A stretch of 64,000 bases of DNA from assembly GCF_011082085.1 (NCBI RefSeq), contig NZ_CP041063.1:4078001-4142000 (forward strand), in the 5' to 3' direction. This document shows positions 34,121-43,531 of the stretch, one piece after another. This stretch comes from Bacillus sp. Cs-700 (GTDB lineage Bacteria > Bacillota > Bacilli > Bacillales > Guptibacillaceae). Both the position numbers and the translations under genes were made by a program. Position 1 is the first letter of the stretch. The number at the start of each line of letters is the position of its first letter. The notes beneath the pieces are model-generated. The model ran no database searches. It was not told the DNA's origin and saw only the letters and a program-made list of their open reading frames with translations.

Positions 34121-34752
34121 GAAGCGATAAAGATCATCTCAGCTGCAAGATACCCAAAGCGTAACCCGAAGAATAATAATACAACACTAGCGGTTACACT
34201 AATGGCACGAAGTGTACGGGGTTTTAATAACGATTTTCCGAAATGCACGGTCATGCAAAGGTTGATGTTCCAGAGTCCAATTCCAATAAACACGAGAGCA
34301 GATAGAAAGAAAGCTTGCCATTTATCAGGTTGCTGAAGGGAAACACTTAGAACTGAGCCATAAATGCCTAGCCAGAATAAAAGGTTCATGGGATTAAAAG
34401 CAGCAATCATAAAACCAGTAGCATAAGCGTGTATAAGTCCAGAACCCTCTTTGTCCGTTTCTTCATCAAGACTTATTCGAGATAAGAACCCTTGTATCCC
34501 AGAAACCGTTAAAATAATCGCACCAAGAAGCATGAGTGAGATTTGGACAGCAGTTAACTTAACAAATGTCGCGATACCAAAATACATTAAGTACATAAGA
34601 ATAAGATCAGCACTCATCCCACCTGCTCCAACAAGAAGTGACGACCAGAATCCTTTGTGAATCCCTCTTTTCATGATCTCAATATTGATCGGTCCGAGCG
34701 GCGCTGCAATGGATAAGCCTAGGACGATATGAGTTAGTGCAATCTCGAACAT
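34114..34752 (-). CDS. LysE family amino acid exporter
   Basis: A 212-residue membrane protein with six helices of the LysE/RhtB family. The N-terminal LSIAAPLGPINIEIMKRGIHKGF contains the family's Pro-Gly-Pro-type motif, and FNPMNLLFWLGIYG corresponds to the second half motif. Such proteins export lysine, threonine or other amino acids. ATG at 34752 is about ten bases after AAAGGAG, better placed than the ATG at 34761, which abuts it. Confidence 0.85.
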   Translation of the reverse strand: MFEIALTHIVLGLSIAAPLGPINIEIMKRGIHKGFWSSLLVGAGGMSADLILMYLMYFGIATFVKLTAVQISLMLLGAIILTVSGIQGFLSRISLDEETDKEGSGLIHAYATGFMIAAFNPMNLLFWLGIYGSVLSVSLQQPDKWQAFFLSALVFIGIGLWNINLCMTVHFGKSLLKPRTLRAISVTASVVLLFFGLRFGYLAAEMIFIASK

Positions 34753-34917
34753 AGTGTCCATTCTCCTTTAATTATAGCTGGGAAATATGGTACATAACGT
34801 GATTTTTAATACGCTTTCTTACTTAACTTAATACATGTCCTAATGGTGTATTTTAGAAGTACAATTTTGAATTTGTTCGAAAATATGCTATTATGCTTTT
34901 TTGGGTCGCTCAATATT

Positions 34918-34945
34918 TTGAAGAAGATGTGGAAAATTGTATAAT
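34918..34945 (+). promoter_or_regulatory. promoter of the SNF2 helicase gene
   Basis: TTGAAG (34918-34923), a 16-base spacer and a perfect TATAAT (34940-34945), 40 bases before the start codon. Confidence 0.65.
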
Positions 34946-34984
34946 GAAGGTTACTACTACCATTGGAATTGATGTGATGTGGAT

Positions 34985-37900
34985 ATGAAGCATTTTTCTA
35001 TGTTTACAAAAAGTGAAATAAAAGAACGTTTTCCAGTCAGCTTCTATCAAAGGGGGCTAACGTATTTTCAAAATGGGCGCGTTTCTGAGCTTACATATGA
35101 TCAAGAAGATCAATCCTACCGAGCTTATGTAAACGGCAGCTCAGAATATAGCGTGTTAATTGAGCTACTTGGTGATAATTGGTTTGGATCTTGTGAATGT
35201 CAGGCATTTCAAACCTATGGAACATGCAAGCACCTTGCTGCTGTTCTTATCGCGATTAGCGAAGAAGGTCCGCCAGAGAAAGAAGGCGAGAAACCATCGC
35301 AGGTAACTCAATCACCACGAAGTTATAACGAAACGAATCAGCTTATCCAAGTGCTAAGTGATTATCAACCTGAACGAGGTCGCTCGAACACGAGGGCAGA
35401 TGAGCTGAAGGTTGAATTCACCTTGAAAGCAAGCTCATACCCAACTTTACGTAAATCTCAAGGTGATTCCCCCTGGACGTTAGAGCTTAAAGTAGGGGTA
35501 AATCGGTTATATGTCGTCAAAGACATTCGCTCATTTCTTGATGCAGTCCTTGAAGGTCAGTCCTACTGGTTTACGAAAAAGTTCAGCTATGAACCTGATG
35601 AACACACGTTTCATGAATTAGATGGGCCGCTTGTGCAAATCCTGCTTTCAATTAGACGGAATGAAAAGGTTTATTTGGATTTGCCTGATAATTGGGGACG
35701 TTTCACTGAAAACCGAGAATTAATCCTACCTCCAATAACAGCAAATGAATTTCTTGCAGAATATTTAAAACAAGGTCGTTTCTTACGTTTTGAGTTTAAT
35801 CGCACTCTTATCGAAGAAACTGCGCTTGTGGATCGTAGTCTTCCATTTTCGTTTGAAATTGAGGAGAAGGATAATGATTATGTGATTCAGTTAAATGGTT
35901 TTCAAAGCGCAGCATACTTCCCAACTTATGGCTGGTTATTTCATGATGAAAAGCTTTTCAAGCTAACTAAAAAGCAACAGTCTTTATTACGAGACCTATC
36001 AGCTTTTCGAAATGCCGCAAAAAAAAGTGAACTTTCAATTTCACCCGCACAAATTGAGCCATTTCTATCTCAAGTCGTTCCTGGATTAAGAAAACTTGGT
36101 GACGTGATCATTTCTGAGCAAATCAACGATAAAATCATTAATCCGGATTTACAAGCCCGAGTGTACGTGAATGCAGAGGGTGAGCGTTTGCTCGTTACGG
36201 TAGAATACGAATACGGTGATGACGTAATCAATCCATTTAAGGATAATTCTCGGATTGTCAATGATCAGGGAGGCATTGTTCTTAGAGATAGTGAAAAAGA
36301 ACAAACGATTATGTCGTTGATTGAACAAGCTTCATTGAAATTTAACGGAAGAGAACTTTATGTTGAAGATGAAGCGTTAATTTTTGATTTTCTTTATTGG
36401 ACAATCCCTGAACTAAATGACCTTGCCGATGTTTTTCTAACAGAATCCGCACGAGCATGGTTATTAGATGAATCATCAGCTCCTGTGACCTCTGTTGACA
36501 TGGACAACAGTGGAAATTGGCTTGACGTTAGTTTTGACATGAAAGGGCTCGACGACGAAGAAATTTCAAATATCCTAAAAGCGGTCATTGAAAAAGACCG
36601 TTATTATCGCCTTTCGAATGGTACCTTTGTTTCAATGGAAAATGAAGATTTTCAACATGTTAGTCAATTATTTGACGACCTAAATATTAAACAAAATGAT
36701 ATTGAGCGAGGAGAGCTTCACCTTCCGCTTTATCGTGGCCTGCAGCTTGATGAAAGAATGAGTGGAGGGAAACACGCCTCTCGTTATAGCAAAGCTTTTC
36801 GAGACCTGATCTCGAGACTCAAACATCCTGAAGATCTTCAATTTCACCTTCCATCTGGCCTAGAAGCCGATCTCCGTTCTTACCAGATGACTGGTTTTCA
36901 ATGGTTGAAGGCACTGGCGCATTATCATCTTGGAGGCATTCTTGCAGATGACATGGGACTCGGAAAGACGTTGCAGAGCATTGCCTATTTGCTTTCTGAG
37001 AAAGAAGATAACCCTAACGCAACAGCTCTTGTTGTTGCCCCGGCTTCACTCATTTACAACTGGAAAAAAGAATTTGAGAAGTTTGCACCAAAACTCATGA
37101 TTGAAGTCAACACAGGTACTCCGACAGAACGGAAGGAGCTTCTTAGCAAAGGGCTTCAACCAGACGTATGGATTACTTCATATCCAACGCTTAGACAGGA
37201 CATCGATCACTACGAAACGATTCAATTTGATTCCGTCATTCTTGATGAAGCACAGGCGATTAAAAACCCAGCAACAAAAACGTCGCAGGCAGTAAGGATG
37301 CTCCAGGCAAAGAAGCGTTTTGCTCTAAGCGGTACACCAATTGAAAATTCACTCGATGAACTGTGGGCATTATTCCACTCGATTATGCCAGGCTTCTTTC
37401 CTGATCAAGCGACGTTTCGAAATTTGCCTCACGAGCGGATTTCAACAATGGTCAAGCCGTTTATTCTAAGAAGAGTGAAGAAAGATGTTCTTAAAGAGCT
37501 TCCAGACAAAATTGAAACTGTTCAAGTATCGGAGTTAACAAAACAGCAGAAAGAGCTGTATATTGGATACTTGCACCGAATTCAACAGGAAACGAAAGAA
37601 AGTCTCGCAGGAGATGGTTTTCAAAAGAATCGCATGAAAATACTTGCTGGACTTACGCGTCTGCGTCAACTGTGTTGTCATCCGTCTCTTTTTGTAGAAA
37701 ACTATGAAGGGCAATCAGGAAAACTTGAGCAGCTTTTAGAGATCGTCACAACATCTATTGAGAATGAAAAGCGACTGCTTATTTTCTCCCAGTTTTCTAG
37801 TATGTTGAAAATCATTCATCAAAAGCTATCCGATCTTGGTTATTCGGTTTTCTATTTAGATGGACAAACGCCTTCGAAAGATCGTGTTGAAATGACGGAA

Positions 37901-38227
37901 CGGTTCAATGGGGGAGAAAATCAAATCTTTTTAATCTCATTGAAAGCTGGCGGCACTGGTTTGAACTTAACAGGCGCAGATACAGTTATCTTATATGATC
38001 TCTGGTGGAATCCTGCGGTTGAAGAGCAGGCAGCAGGTCGAGCTCACCGAATTGGCCAGAAAAAAGTAGTGCAAGTGATGAGGTTAATTACACAGGGCAC
38101 CATAGAAGAAAAAATTTATGAGCTTCAACAGAAGAAAAAAGAGCTCATTGAAAAGGTTATTCAACCTGGCGAAACGATGATTTCCAGTTTATCTGAAGAT
38201 GAAATTAAAGATATTTTAAGTATCTAA
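34985..38227 (+). CDS. SWIM zinc-finger SNF2-family helicase (YwqA-like)
   Basis: A 1080-residue protein. Residues 1-85 include a SWIM zinc finger (CECQAFQTYGTCKHLAAVL, CxCx-n-CxH). A long middle segment to about residue 610 matches the SNF2-associated domain of bacterial HepA-like proteins. The SNF2 motor follows: Walker A DDMGLGKTLQS, DEAQ box LDEAQAIKNP, ALSGTPIENS, and in the second RecA lobe LISLKAGGTGLNLTGAD and QAAGRAHRIGQ. It should act as a dsDNA translocase at stalled or damaged DNA or transcription complexes. The start may also be the GTG two codons upstream (34979); neither has a strong ribosome binding site. Confidence 0.92.
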   Translation: MKHFSMFTKSEIKERFPVSFYQRGLTYFQNGRVSELTYDQEDQSYRAYVNGSSEYSVLIELLGDNWFGSCECQAFQTYGTCKHLAAVLIAISEEGPPEKEGEKPSQVTQSPRSYNETNQLIQVLSDYQPERGRSNTRADELKVEFTLKASSYPTLRKSQGDSPWTLELKVGVNRLYVVKDIRSFLDAVLEGQSYWFTKKFSYEPDEHTFHELDGPLVQILLSIRRNEKVYLDLPDNWGRFTENRELILPPITANEFLAEYLKQGRFLRFEFNRTLIEETALVDRSLPFSFEIEEKDNDYVIQLNGFQSAAYFPTYGWLFHDEKLFKLTKKQQSLLRDLSAFRNAAKKSELSISPAQIEPFLSQVVPGLRKLGDVIISEQINDKIINPDLQARVYVNAEGERLLVTVEYEYGDDVINPFKDNSRIVNDQGGIVLRDSEKEQTIMSLIEQASLKFNGRELYVEDEALIFDFLYWTIPELNDLADVFLTESARAWLLDESSAPVTSVDMDNSGNWLDVSFDMKGLDDEEISNILKAVIEKDRYYRLSNGTFVSMENEDFQHVSQLFDDLNIKQNDIERGELHLPLYRGLQLDERMSGGKHASRYSKAFRDLISRLKHPEDLQFHLPSGLEADLRSYQMTGFQWLKALAHYHLGGILADDMGLGKTLQSIAYLLSEKEDNPNATALVVAPASLIYNWKKEFEKFAPKLMIEVNTGTPTERKELLSKGLQPDVWITSYPTLRQDIDHYETIQFDSVILDEAQAIKNPATKTSQAVRMLQAKKRFALSGTPIENSLDELWALFHSIMPGFFPDQATFRNLPHERISTMVKPFILRRVKKDVLKELPDKIETVQVSELTKQQKELYIGYLHRIQQETKESLAGDGFQKNRMKILAGLTRLRQLCCHPSLFVENYEGQSGKLEQLLEIVTTSIENEKRLLIFSQFSSMLKIIHQKLSDLGYSVFYLDGQTPSKDRVEMTERFNGGENQIFLISLKAGGTGLNLTGADTVILYDLWWNPAVEEQAAGRAHRIGQKKVVQVMRLITQGTIEEKIYELQQKKKELIEKVIQPGETMISSLSEDEIKDILSI

Positions 38228-38297
38228 TCGATCGGCATTCGTCATGCCGTATAGTGTCCAAGAAACTAACAAACACTAGCTAATGGAGGATATGAGA

Positions 38298-38585
38298 ATG
38301 GATGTATGTGAACTATGTGGAAGAAGTGGCGTGACGTGTACAATCCATCACTTGACCCCTAAGGAAGAGGGTGGAGCACATAAACCGACCGCATCTCTTT
38401 GTGTCCCCTGTCACAAGCAAATCCATGCTTTATATACAAACCAGGAATTAGCGATTAGACTCGATTCGATTGTAAAGCTGAAGCAAGACGAACAAATTCG
38501 TCGTTATTTGAAGTGGATCCGAAAACAACCTGCATCAAAGAGTGTGAAAATGAAAAAGTCTAATCATCGAAAGCAAAAAAAATAA
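38298..38585 (+). CDS. HNH-type zinc protein (YisB-like)
   Basis: A 95-residue protein with a compact HNH/zinc motif: CELCGRSG, then IHHLTPKEEGG with the His pair, then CVPCHKQIHALYTN. The arrangement matches small Bacillus HNH nucleases such as YisB. The C-terminal 25 residues are strongly basic, suitable for DNA contact. ATG at 38298 is eight bases after GGAGG. It follows the SNF2 gene by 70 bases, so shared transcription and a DNA-processing role are plausible. Confidence 0.78.
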   Translation: MDVCELCGRSGVTCTIHHLTPKEEGGAHKPTASLCVPCHKQIHALYTNQELAIRLDSIVKLKQDEQIRRYLKWIRKQPASKSVKMKKSNHRKQKK

Positions 38586-38775
38586 ATTTTCGGATTTTAT
38601 TTTTTCAAAAACCCTTATGATATGCAGGTTTTACCACCTAAATGCAACGCGCGGTTCTTTAGTACTAGAAAATACGCGTTTCGACATTTTCTATAGTGGT
38701 ATAAGTAGATAGAGGTAAAATTGTACTAATTTATACTACGGATTACAGAAATTATTCTAAGATGAGGTGAAGTTT

Positions 38776-40347
38776 ATGAGGGAAAAAGTATCCTCCGTGT
38801 TTTGGAGCACGCTGGTAATAAGTTTAATTATGGTAGTCTGGGGGGCAATTTCTCCAGATACGTTAGCATCCATGTCATCAAGTGCACAGTCATTTATTTC
38901 AAACAAGTTAGGGTGGTATTACCTTATTCTTGTGACGCTGTTGGTGATTTTTTGTATCTTTATCATTTTCACACCGTATGGCAAAATCAAGCTAGGAAAG
39001 CCTGATGAAAAACCAGAATTTACACGTTTAAGCTGGTTTGCCATGCTCTTTAGTGCGGGAATGGGAATTGGCCTTGTATTCTGGGGAACGGCTGAACCGA
39101 TGTCCCACTATGCAGTCAATGCACCTACTGCAGAAACAGGAACACCCGCTGCAATTAAAGAAGCCCTACAATATTCGTACTTCCATTGGGGAGTTCATGC
39201 ATGGGCAATTTATGCAATCGTAGCCCTTGTGCTTGCTTACTTTAAATTTAGACACGACCGTCCTGGTTTGATTAGCGCAACGCTTTACCCTATTTTTGGT
39301 GAGCGAGTAAATGGATTACTAGGTAAAGTGATCGATGTACTTGCCGTTTTTGCAACGATCGTAGGTGTTGCAACGACGCTAGGATTTGGAGCTGTTCAAA
39401 TCAACGGAGGACTTTCTTACTTAACCGATATACCAAATAGCTTTAGTTCACAACTTATTATTATCGGTGTCGTTACCGTGCTGTTCATGATTTCAGCTTG
39501 GACAGGAATTGGGAAAGGGATTAAATACTTAAGTAATGCAAACCTTGGACTTGCAGGCATCCTTTTTCTTGCTGTGTTTATTCTTGGTCCAACGATTTAC
39601 ATTCTAAATATGTTCACTGATACTATCGGTGCTTACATTACAAACTTTATGGCGATGAGTTTCCGCATTGCGCCATTGAATCCAGAAAATAGAGAGTGGA
39701 TAAACAACTGGACCATTTTCTACTGGGCATGGTGGATTTCTTGGTCACCATTCGTTGGTATCTTCATTGCCCGTGTTTCACGCGGAAGAACAATTCGAGA
39801 GTTTCTTGTAGGCGTTCTTCTTGTTCCTTCTATCGTTGGTTTCCTATGGTTCTCAACGTTTGGTATTTCAGGAATTAATATTCAGCAGCAAGGAATTGCT
39901 GATATTGCCTCACTTGCAACAGAAGAATCGCTGTTTGGAACTCTACAGAATTACCCACTAGGTACGGTGTTATCGATTGTTGCCATTACGTTAATCGGAA
40001 CATTCTTTATTACATCTGCTGACTCTGCTACGTTCGTTCTTGGAATGCAAACAACATATGGTTCTTTAAATCCAGGTTCACACGTTAAATTAACATGGGG
40101 AGTTATCCAATCTTCCATGGCAGCTGTTCTGCTTTACACAGGTGGACTACAAGCGTTACAGAATGTACTAATTCTGGCAGCATTACCGTTCTCGGTCATA
40201 ATGATTCTTATGACGGTTTCATTCTACAAAGCGCTCAAGAAAGAGAAATACTTGGTCGCAAAAGATCCGAAACCGAAAAAAGAGAAACGAAAAGAGAAAA
40301 AAGCAGGCACTGACAATGTAGACAATCCCGCACCTGCAACGAAATAG
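38776..40347 (+). CDS. BCCT family betaine/carnitine/choline transporter
   Basis: A 523-residue Na+-coupled transporter with twelve helices. The BCCT signature WAWWISWSPFVGIFIARVSRGRTIREF lies at about residues 315-341, with SAGMGIGLVFWGTAEPMSHY earlier; the C-terminal tail is highly charged (KDPKPKKEKRKEKKA), the region that senses osmolality in BetP/OpuD. It likely imports compatible solutes. ATG at 38776 follows GAGGTGA. Confidence 0.93.
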   Translation: MREKVSSVFWSTLVISLIMVVWGAISPDTLASMSSSAQSFISNKLGWYYLILVTLLVIFCIFIIFTPYGKIKLGKPDEKPEFTRLSWFAMLFSAGMGIGLVFWGTAEPMSHYAVNAPTAETGTPAAIKEALQYSYFHWGVHAWAIYAIVALVLAYFKFRHDRPGLISATLYPIFGERVNGLLGKVIDVLAVFATIVGVATTLGFGAVQINGGLSYLTDIPNSFSSQLIIIGVVTVLFMISAWTGIGKGIKYLSNANLGLAGILFLAVFILGPTIYILNMFTDTIGAYITNFMAMSFRIAPLNPENREWINNWTIFYWAWWISWSPFVGIFIARVSRGRTIREFLVGVLLVPSIVGFLWFSTFGISGINIQQQGIADIASLATEESLFGTLQNYPLGTVLSIVAITLIGTFFITSADSATFVLGMQTTYGSLNPGSHVKLTWGVIQSSMAAVLLYTGGLQALQNVLILAALPFSVIMILMTVSFYKALKKEKYLVAKDPKPKKEKRKEKKAGTDNVDNPAPATK

Positions 40348-40354
40348 CTTTGAA

Positions 40355-40385
40355 AAGACGATGAGATAACCTCATCGTCTTTTTG
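40355..40385 (+). terminator. terminator of the BCCT gene
   Basis: AAGACGATGAG (40355-40365), loop ATAAC, CTCATCGTCTT (40371-40381) and TTT. Confidence 0.9.
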
Positions 40386-40402
40386 TATGGATTCGTTAAA
40401 TC

Positions 40403-40431
40403 TTTACAATTGTGAAAAGGCAGGATAAAAT
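40403..40431 (+). promoter_or_regulatory. promoter of the first RsbR-like gene
   Basis: TTTACA (40403-40408), a 17-base spacer and TAAAAT (40426-40431): each hexamer has one mismatch to the SigA consensus. Confidence 0.7.
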
Positions 40432-40470
40432 AATTGAGATTATTTAATATTGTTGAAGTGGGGATGAACA

Positions 40471-41295
40471 ATGAAGGCTATTGTGCAAATGGCTAGTGAT
40501 CAAGTTTTGAATCGTAAAGAGTACATTGCAACAAAAATTACGAGTCAACAAAATAAAAACTATCCCACCGAGCTCAAAGATAAAACAGATGAGCTTTTTC
40601 CATTGCGTGTGGAATTGGTAACGATTTATGCAAAGTCACTCGCACTTCGAGAAGAGGAAGCAGAAAAAAGTATTGAAGCGTGGGGTGTAGAAACAGGAAG
40701 AATGTGCGCACGCTTAGGAACCACACTTGATTCGATGCTAGGAGAAGTACCACACTATCGCAAATACATAGGCGAGGTTTTAAAAGAAGTAGCCATTGAA
40801 CAACAAATAGGAATTGAAGAACTGTATGAGCTCATTTCTAAGCTTGATCATGCTATGAATTTAGTCGTTTATTATTTTAGTGTTCCGTTTGTTGAATACC
40901 AGACGAATTTGCTTGAACAGTCTAGAAACGAAATTCTTGAGTTATCAGCACCAGTTGTTCCAATCATGGAAGGCGTAGCGGTATTGCCTTTGATTGGAAC
41001 AATTGATACGTATCGAGCAAAGTTGATTATGGAAGAATCACTTAATCAAAGCGTCCGCCTTCATTTGAATTACTTTGTTTTAGATCTTTCAGGTGTTCCG
41101 ATTGTCGATACATTTGTCATTCAGCAGCTTTTTCAAATTATTGAAGCGCTTAGACTCGTCGGAGTGGAAGCGAGAATTAGTGGCATAAAACCAGAAATTG
41201 CATTATCAGTCGTTAAACTAGATATTAGTTTCAAAATGGTGAACACCTATTCGACGCTAAAGCAAGCACTTGCCGATTTAGTTATCCAATGCTAA
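40471..41295 (+). CDS. RsbR-type STAS domain protein (stressosome paralogue)
   Basis: A 274-residue protein with a helical, non-haem globin-like N-terminal sensor (residues 1-150) and a C-terminal STAS domain (about 158-270: LSAPVVPIMEGVAVLPLIGTIDT, LDLSGVPIVDT, SGIKPEIALSVVKLDI). Thr180 and Thr214 are spaced 34 residues apart like the RsbT-phosphorylated Thr171 and Thr205 of RsbRA. It should join the stressosome and tune SigB activation. rsbS/rsbT are not adjacent, as for orphan RsbR paralogues. A second paralogue lies at 60537-61379. Confidence 0.87.
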   Translation: MKAIVQMASDQVLNRKEYIATKITSQQNKNYPTELKDKTDELFPLRVELVTIYAKSLALREEEAEKSIEAWGVETGRMCARLGTTLDSMLGEVPHYRKYIGEVLKEVAIEQQIGIEELYELISKLDHAMNLVVYYFSVPFVEYQTNLLEQSRNEILELSAPVVPIMEGVAVLPLIGTIDTYRAKLIMEESLNQSVRLHLNYFVLDLSGVPIVDTFVIQQLFQIIEALRLVGVEARISGIKPEIALSVVKLDISFKMVNTYSTLKQALADLVIQC

Positions 41296-41440
41296 TTTTG
41301 TGAAAAACAAAAAACCTTTCAAAATTGTAAACAAATCAGCTTTTTGATTAACTTTAGATAACAAATATCAGGACCTGGGGTTTAGAAATGCGCATATATG
41401 TGAATGGTTAACTATTGGATAAATGAAAGCTGGTGATTCT

Positions 41441-42172
41441 ATGCTTAAGGAATTATTTAATAAGTCCAGACATACTGTCGTTCTCACAGGTGCAGGAATG
41501 AGTACAGAAAGCGGTTTGCCTGACTTTCGATCTGCGCTTGATGGCATGTGGAACGAAGTAGACCCCCTCCAGCTTGCGAGCAGAGACGCGATGCAATACG
41601 AACGGAATATGTTTGTTCGTTTTTATAAACAACGCATAAAAAAGTTGAAAGAGGCATCTCCACATCCGGGATATTTTCATCTCGCTGAATGGGAGCGAAA
41701 TGGTAAGGTCGCATCGATTCTTACTCAAAATGTTGATGGCTTCCATCAATTGGCAGGGAGCCAAAACGTTGCAGAAATGCATGGTTCGTTAAGAGAAATG
41801 TACTGTGATGATTGTGGAGAAAAATCTTCTAGTGATGGATATTTAGATGATGTTTTAGCATGCGAATGCGGTGGCTTTAATCGTCCTGGAGTTGTGCTAT
41901 TTGGTGAACCATTGCCGCTAAATGCCATTCACCAGGCAAAGGTGGAAGCAAAAAAAGCGGATTTATTCATTGTTCTCGGCTCTTCTCTTCAAGTAGCACC
42001 AGCAAATGTTTTTCCTATGGAAGCGAAGCGAAACGGAGCGAAGCTTGTTATTGTGAACGAGGAAGAAACGGATTATGACAAAGTAGCAGACCTCGTGATT
42101 CATGACAAAATAGGAAAAGTATTAGCGGACCTAGCTGAAGATAATGCATGTTTGGATAAAAGAAAAGAGTAA
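41441..42172 (+). CDS. sirtuin NAD-dependent protein deacylase
   Basis: A 243-residue SIR2 enzyme. GAGMSTESGLPDFR binds NAD, TQNVDGFH contains the Asn/Asp pair, MHGS carries the catalytic His, four cysteines (CDDCG and CECGG) form the zinc site, and RPGVVLFGE and LGSSLQVAPA complete the pocket. It removes acetyl or other acyl groups from lysines, comparable to B. subtilis SrtN. The start is taken as ATG 41441 after a weak GGTGATT; an ATG at 41423 has no ribosome binding site. Confidence 0.9.
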   Translation: MLKELFNKSRHTVVLTGAGMSTESGLPDFRSALDGMWNEVDPLQLASRDAMQYERNMFVRFYKQRIKKLKEASPHPGYFHLAEWERNGKVASILTQNVDGFHQLAGSQNVAEMHGSLREMYCDDCGEKSSSDGYLDDVLACECGGFNRPGVVLFGEPLPLNAIHQAKVEAKKADLFIVLGSSLQVAPANVFPMEAKRNGAKLVIVNEEETDYDKVADLVIHDKIGKVLADLAEDNACLDKRKE

Positions 42173-42202
42173 AAAATACCGACGTTTGTCGGTATTTTTT
42201 TT
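42172..42202 (+). terminator. intrinsic terminator
   Basis: AAAAATACCGAC (42172-42183), loop, GTCGGTATTTTTT with a T-run; closes the sirtuin gene. Confidence 0.92.
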
Positions 42203-42267
42203 GATCGTATTTCCTCTATTTATTAAACTTTAGAAATAGTAAGATAAGATGAGGAAGGAGTTGGGAA

Positions 42268-42738
42268 ATGTTGATTAACCTAGTACCAATGAGTGAATTT
42301 GATTTCAACCAATTTTTAGACGCTTCAATTGAAAACTATGCTAAAGAAAAAGCGGCTGCAGGTAACTGGAGAGCGGAGGAAGCCTTGGAGAAATCAAGGC
42401 AAGAATTTGACCGTTTACTACCTGAGGGCAGGAATACAGAGGGACATACTCTTTATACAATAGTGGTAGAGGGTAATGAAGAGAAGGTAGGCAGTCTATG
42501 GGTTAAAACGGACTGGAATGCAAAAGAAGCGTTTATTTATGAATTTAATGTTCATGACGAAAAACAAGGAAACGGTTTTGGCACGGAAGCGATCAACGTC
42601 CTTGAAAGGATTTTAACGGAACATGGAATTACTGGACTGTCACTTCATGTTTTTGCTCATAATAAACAAGCGATTCGTTTATATGAACGTCTAGGGTTTG
42701 CAACAACAAATATTAATATGAAGAAAATATTGGACTGA
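42268..42738 (+). CDS. GNAT family N-acetyltransferase
   Basis: A 156-residue GNAT enzyme: VHDEKQGNGFGTEAINVLER is the acetyl-CoA loop and HVFAHNKQAIRLYERLGF the beta-5/alpha-4 motif. AAGGAG precedes the ATG. It is followed after 31 bases by the LOG-family gene and may share its transcript. Acceptor unknown. Confidence 0.85.
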   Translation: MLINLVPMSEFDFNQFLDASIENYAKEKAAAGNWRAEEALEKSRQEFDRLLPEGRNTEGHTLYTIVVEGNEEKVGSLWVKTDWNAKEAFIYEFNVHDEKQGNGFGTEAINVLERILTEHGITGLSLHVFAHNKQAIRLYERLGFATTNINMKKILD

Positions 42739-42769
42739 TGGTGTAAAAGGTAGAGAGGAGGATGACAAA

Positions 42770-43366
42770 GTGAATGATTTGAAGAGAATGACGGTTTTTT
42801 GTGGATCCAGTAATAATGTTGATCAGAAATATTTCAAGGCAGTGGAAGAACTGGGAGCTGTTTTAGCAGAAAAAAACATTGAAGTGATCTATGGTGGCGG
42901 GAACGTTGGTCTCATGGGTGCGCTTGCCAGAACGGTGCTGAAACATGGGGGGAGAGTAACGGGGATTATCCCACGAAAAATCTATGATAACGTTAGTCAT
43001 ATCGAGTTATCCGACCTTATCATTGTGGAAACAATGCACGAGCGGAAGGCAAAAATGTACGAGTCAGGAGATGCTTTTCTTGCTCTTCCAGGTGGGATCG
43101 GCACGCTCGAAGAATTAACAGAAATCTTCACGTGGTACCAGCTAGAGTATCATAATAAGCCAATTGGCCTTTTAAATACAAAAGGGTATTATGATCCTTT
43201 TTACCGCATGCTTGAACATATGGTGGAGGAAGGCTTTCTCCATGAACGCTATATGGAACCGTTGCTAACGGAGGAGAGTCCTAAACGGTTAGTTGAAAAC
43301 ATTCGTTCACACTCTGTCCCATTAATGAATAAGTGGAAGCAAGATGATATTGGCGATCGAATTTAA
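42770..43366 (+). CDS. LOG family (TIGR00730) nucleotide phosphoribohydrolase
   Basis: A 198-residue lysine-decarboxylase-like Rossmann protein, actually of the LOG family that releases free base from nucleoside 5'-monophosphates (cytokinin riboside 5'-monophosphate hydrolase). Motifs are VFCGSSNNV, YGGGNVGLMG, MHERKAKM with the catalytic Arg/Lys and PGGIGTLEELTE. Matches B. subtilis YvdD in size. GTG start after GAGGAGG. Ends at a terminator overlapping the stop. Confidence 0.9.
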   Translation: MNDLKRMTVFCGSSNNVDQKYFKAVEELGAVLAEKNIEVIYGGGNVGLMGALARTVLKHGGRVTGIIPRKIYDNVSHIELSDLIIVETMHERKAKMYESGDAFLALPGGIGTLEELTEIFTWYQLEYHNKPIGLLNTKGYYDPFYRMLEHMVEEGFLHERYMEPLLTEESPKRLVENIRSHSVPLMNKWKQDDIGDRI

Positions 43367-43391
43367 ATACCGGAGAATCCGGTATTTTTTT
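43365..43391 (+). terminator. intrinsic terminator
   Basis: AAATACCGG (43365-43373) and CCGGTATTT (43379-43387) with T-run, overlapping the LOG gene stop codon. Confidence 0.9.
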
Positions 43392-43531
43392 GTTGAATTC
43401 TGTGATTAAGGTACACAATGCGTACAATTAATTGATTAAATATTCAGAAAAAAGAAGGGTTTTTACCTGTGAGAATGGAACTATACATACGCTACTTAAA
43501 CATAAGTTAAAAAGAAAATGGAGGGTTTAAC